64,000 bases of DNA from Akkermansia sp. (GTDB lineage: Bacteria > Verrucomicrobiota > Verrucomicrobiia > Verrucomicrobiales > Akkermansiaceae), in the NCBI RefSeq assembly GCF_020860705.1, contig NZ_JAJBTT010000038.1:1-64000 (forward strand), in the 5' to 3' direction. The translations under genes and the position numbers were made by a program. Positions 62,607 through 64,000 of the stretch are shown here, piece by piece; the first letter of the stretch is position 1, and every line of letters starts with the position of its first letter. The notes beneath the pieces are model-generated. The model did not search any database and was not told the DNA's origin. It saw only the letters and a list, made by a program, of their open reading frames with translations.

Positions 62607-63398
62607 TCAGGCCCTGCGCCGGCGCAGGCACAGAGAGGCCAGGCCAAGCAGGCTCAGCGTAGCCGTGGCAGGTTCCGGAACCTGCGTCAGGGAAAGGTAA
62701 TTGAGGGCTGTACGGCCAAAACTGCTGGAACCATCCCCTTGAAGCGTGAGCGTGAGTGTGCCGTCTTCCCCTACCGTGATGTGTTCCACCGTGGAATAAA
62801 GTCCTTTGTTGGCGGAAGAGTTAGAGCTGTTTCCAGCATTTCCGGGAGTCAGGACTCCGGAACTGTCTCCCGTCGTCATGGAAAGCTGATTCCACTCTCC
62901 GGAGGCGTCCGTTCCAAAATTTGACCATGTCGCATTGGAAGCGTCGGCGCCTCCGATCGTCCAAGTCTGGCTGGCAAAAACATCCTTGCCCGTGAAGCCG
63001 CCAAAAATGGCCAGAGAGTATTCCCCGGCGGCAAGACCGGTGAATGTCACCGTAAAGGAACCGGAACCATTCGTCGTTTGTGTTAAAAGCCCATCCCGGA
63101 AGCTGTCTCCCAGGGAAAAAGGCAGGCTGCCGCCAAAAGCGTTCTTCCAGCCGTTTTCTTCCCCGGTCGTCTTGGTCGTGGTATGACCGTCATCCCCCAC
63201 AGGGTATCCGGCAGTGCTCCATCCCAGAGTGACGCTGCCCGGCATCGTGCCCAGAGCATCGGTGGAATGATCGTAATTCATATTGAGAGCTCCGGATGTC
63301 GTGGCGTCATCACGCCCGAAATCAATTTGCACAGTCGCCGCCTGCACTGCCAGCAGGGAACTTGAGATCAGAGCTAATGAAAAAAGAGTTTTCTTCAT
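62607..63398 (-). CDS. PEP-CTERM exported protein, beta-rich
   Basis: The 263-residue protein has a signal peptide (1-20, ending AVQA) followed by VQIDFGRDD, a frequent start in this group. The Ser/Gly/Thr-rich body contains FTVTFTGLAAGEYSLAIFGG and looks like a jelly-roll or carbohydrate-binding-like fold (inference). The end is a full PEP-CTERM tag: VPEPATATLSLLGLA, LCL and RRRRA. Candidate invertible element C lies immediately upstream; its gene-proximal site starts 17 bp before the ATG, so the transcript would have a leader of only about 3-5 nt. Confidence 0.85.
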   Translation of the reverse strand: MKKTLFSLALISSSLLAVQAATVQIDFGRDDATTSGALNMNYDHSTDALGTMPGSVTLGWSTAGYPVGDDGHTTTKTTGEENGWKNAFGGSLPFSLGDSFRDGLLTQTTNGSGSFTVTFTGLAAGEYSLAIFGGFTGKDVFASQTWTIGGADASNATWSNFGTDASGEWNQLSMTTGDSSGVLTPGNAGNSSNSSANKGLYSTVEHITVGEDGTLTLTLQGDGSSSFGRTALNYLSLTQVPEPATATLSLLGLASLCLRRRRA

Positions 63399-63415
63399 GG
63401 CAAGACACAGTAAAC

Positions 63416-63586
63416 CGGATCAATAATCCGGTGAAGGTGCATGCTTTTCAGATTAAAATATATATTATTTATAATAAATATATTACATGTATTCGTTCTC
63501 TCATAAATATTTTTCAATACAGGAAAAATAAAAAAGATATGTTATTTAATTTTCAGTATTTTCATTGACACCGGATTATTGATCCG
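63416..63586 (-). promoter_or_regulatory. Candidate invertible promoter element C
   Basis: CGGAT-CAATA-ATCCG (63416-63430) and CGGAT-TATTG-ATCCG (63572-63586) are exact reverse complements over 15 bp, with a shared GTG extension to 18 bp on the inner/outer edges. One base inside the right site is TTGACA (63565-63570), pointing away from the PEP-CTERM gene. One base beyond the left site is TTTACT (63409-63414), pointing toward it. As written, the gene-facing -35 position reads CCTTCA. After inversion it would be TTGACA-17 bp-TTTACT. The interior is 141 bp of very AT-rich DNA. Confidence 0.65.
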
Positions 63587-63724
63587 CAAGCCCCCGTATC
63601 TTCATCAGTATTCAAGTAAAGAAAAACATTCCTAATCTAACGATTCCTGGGGCCTTCTTTCAGCCTCCCGGTTTTGCCGGAACACGGCCGTTTCAAGAAA
63701 ACGGCCTCTTCCCAACGAGGCCAA

Positions 63725-64000
63725 TCAACTCTCCGGCACAGCCACCCGGATGCTTTCAATTCCCAGATAACGGGCTATGGAGTAATTGATGAATTCATCC
63801 GGATCCCCGCTGCCCATGCGCCACATGACGGAAACATAGGGCGCCAGGGGAACGGGATCATAAGGAGGGACCACAATATTCCTTTTTCCCCGGGCCAATT
63901 CATGAAGGATCAACACTTTACGTTCCTCGCACTGGCGGTGAATGCGTGGAAAAGCATCCAGATACCCGGCGCATACCCACAAGGCCGGCCCGGCCGCCGC
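63725..64000 (-). CDS. C-terminal part of a protein cut by the window end
   Basis: The minus-strand frame is open from the right edge to a stop at 63725, giving at least 91 residues. The visible part has no signal or membrane segment. The segment HELARGKRNIVVPPYDPVPLAPYVSVMW could be the last strand pair of a LysR-type effector domain, but this is a weak impression and I do not assign it. The gene begins outside the window. Short hairpins (63686-63706 and 63703-63722) lie just after its stop. Confidence 0.55.
   Translation of the reverse strand, partial: AAAGPALWVCAGYLDAFPRIHRQCEERKVLILHELARGKRNIVVPPYDPVPLAPYVSVMWRMGSGDPDEFINYSIARYLGIESIRVAVPES

Noticed and set aside
63416-63586. Palindromes read only as repressor operators or terminators
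   Set aside because: Not excluded, but operators would not explain why asymmetric cores match within each inverted pair and differ between pairs; the stems are too short (5 bp) and lack T runs for terminators.

Overview
The window looks like chromosome of an Akkermansia-type verrucomicrobium (A. muciniphila or a close relative). The grounds are moderately high G+C, three exported proteins with the verrucomicrobial PEP-CTERM tag (VPEP, a Leu-rich segment, then an Arg run), weak or absent Shine-Dalgarno sequences, and a core gene complement typical of that lineage. Species identity is inferred by eye, not searched.

Layout. 1-10.9 kb: a PEP-CTERM LamG protein; sufT with a small partner; a PpiD-like membrane-anchored chaperone; a POT peptide transporter; a methyltransferase-rsgA pair; a pentapeptide-repeat protein; a secreted protein of unknown family; and a polyprenyl diphosphate synthase. 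11-13.8 kb: a tight larC-larE-larB operon for the nickel-pincer cofactor, without larA. 13.9-20.7 kb: a GHL10-type glycoside hydrolase, an exported superoxide dismutase, a cytidylyltransferase/GHMP-kinase fusion followed by murJ, and an aspartate aminotransferase. 20.7-25.2 kb: an accessory-looking stretch with two secreted orphans, a decayed 3' copy of the aminotransferase gene, a YlbF protein with a Cys-rich tail, a second PEP-CTERM gene, and two homologous non-coding elements with inverted palindromic ends. 25.2-33.7 kb: dusB, a type II secretion/type IV pilus-like operon (two ATPases, inner-membrane platform, pseudopilin) and two glycosyltransferases. 33.8-40.8 kb: housekeeping genes (ndk, a pseudouridine synthase, rpoZ, smpB, trmL, gltA, tsaB) with a few conserved proteins of unknown role. 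40.8-46.6 kb: a HExxH membrane protein, a lipoprotein, an orphan phage-virion-like protein, two secreted paralogues, another secreted orphan, and tRNA-Arg(CCU). 46.6-62.4 kb: an iron-containing alcohol dehydrogenase, a 2153-residue alpha-2-macroglobulin, a DMT-family exporter, and the AddB/AddA recombination nuclease-helicase pair. 62.6-64 kb: a third PEP-CTERM gene and a gene cut by the window edge.

The most striking signal is non-coding. All three PEP-CTERM genes have a palindrome CGGAT-N5-ATCCG just upstream. Where both sides are visible (three pairs at 22.9-23.1, 24.8-25.0 and 63.4-63.6 kb) the palindrome occurs twice in inverted orientation, 140-160 bp apart, and the asymmetric 5-nt core matches within each pair but differs between pairs. 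One end of every segment carries TTGAC(A/T) exactly one base from the palindrome; a -10-like hexamer lies one base beyond the palindrome on the gene side, so inversion would place a -35 box 17 bp from a fixed -10. This geometry predicts invertible promoters that switch exosortase-sorted surface proteins on and off, with the recombinase encoded elsewhere. It is an inference from sequence and has not been tested.
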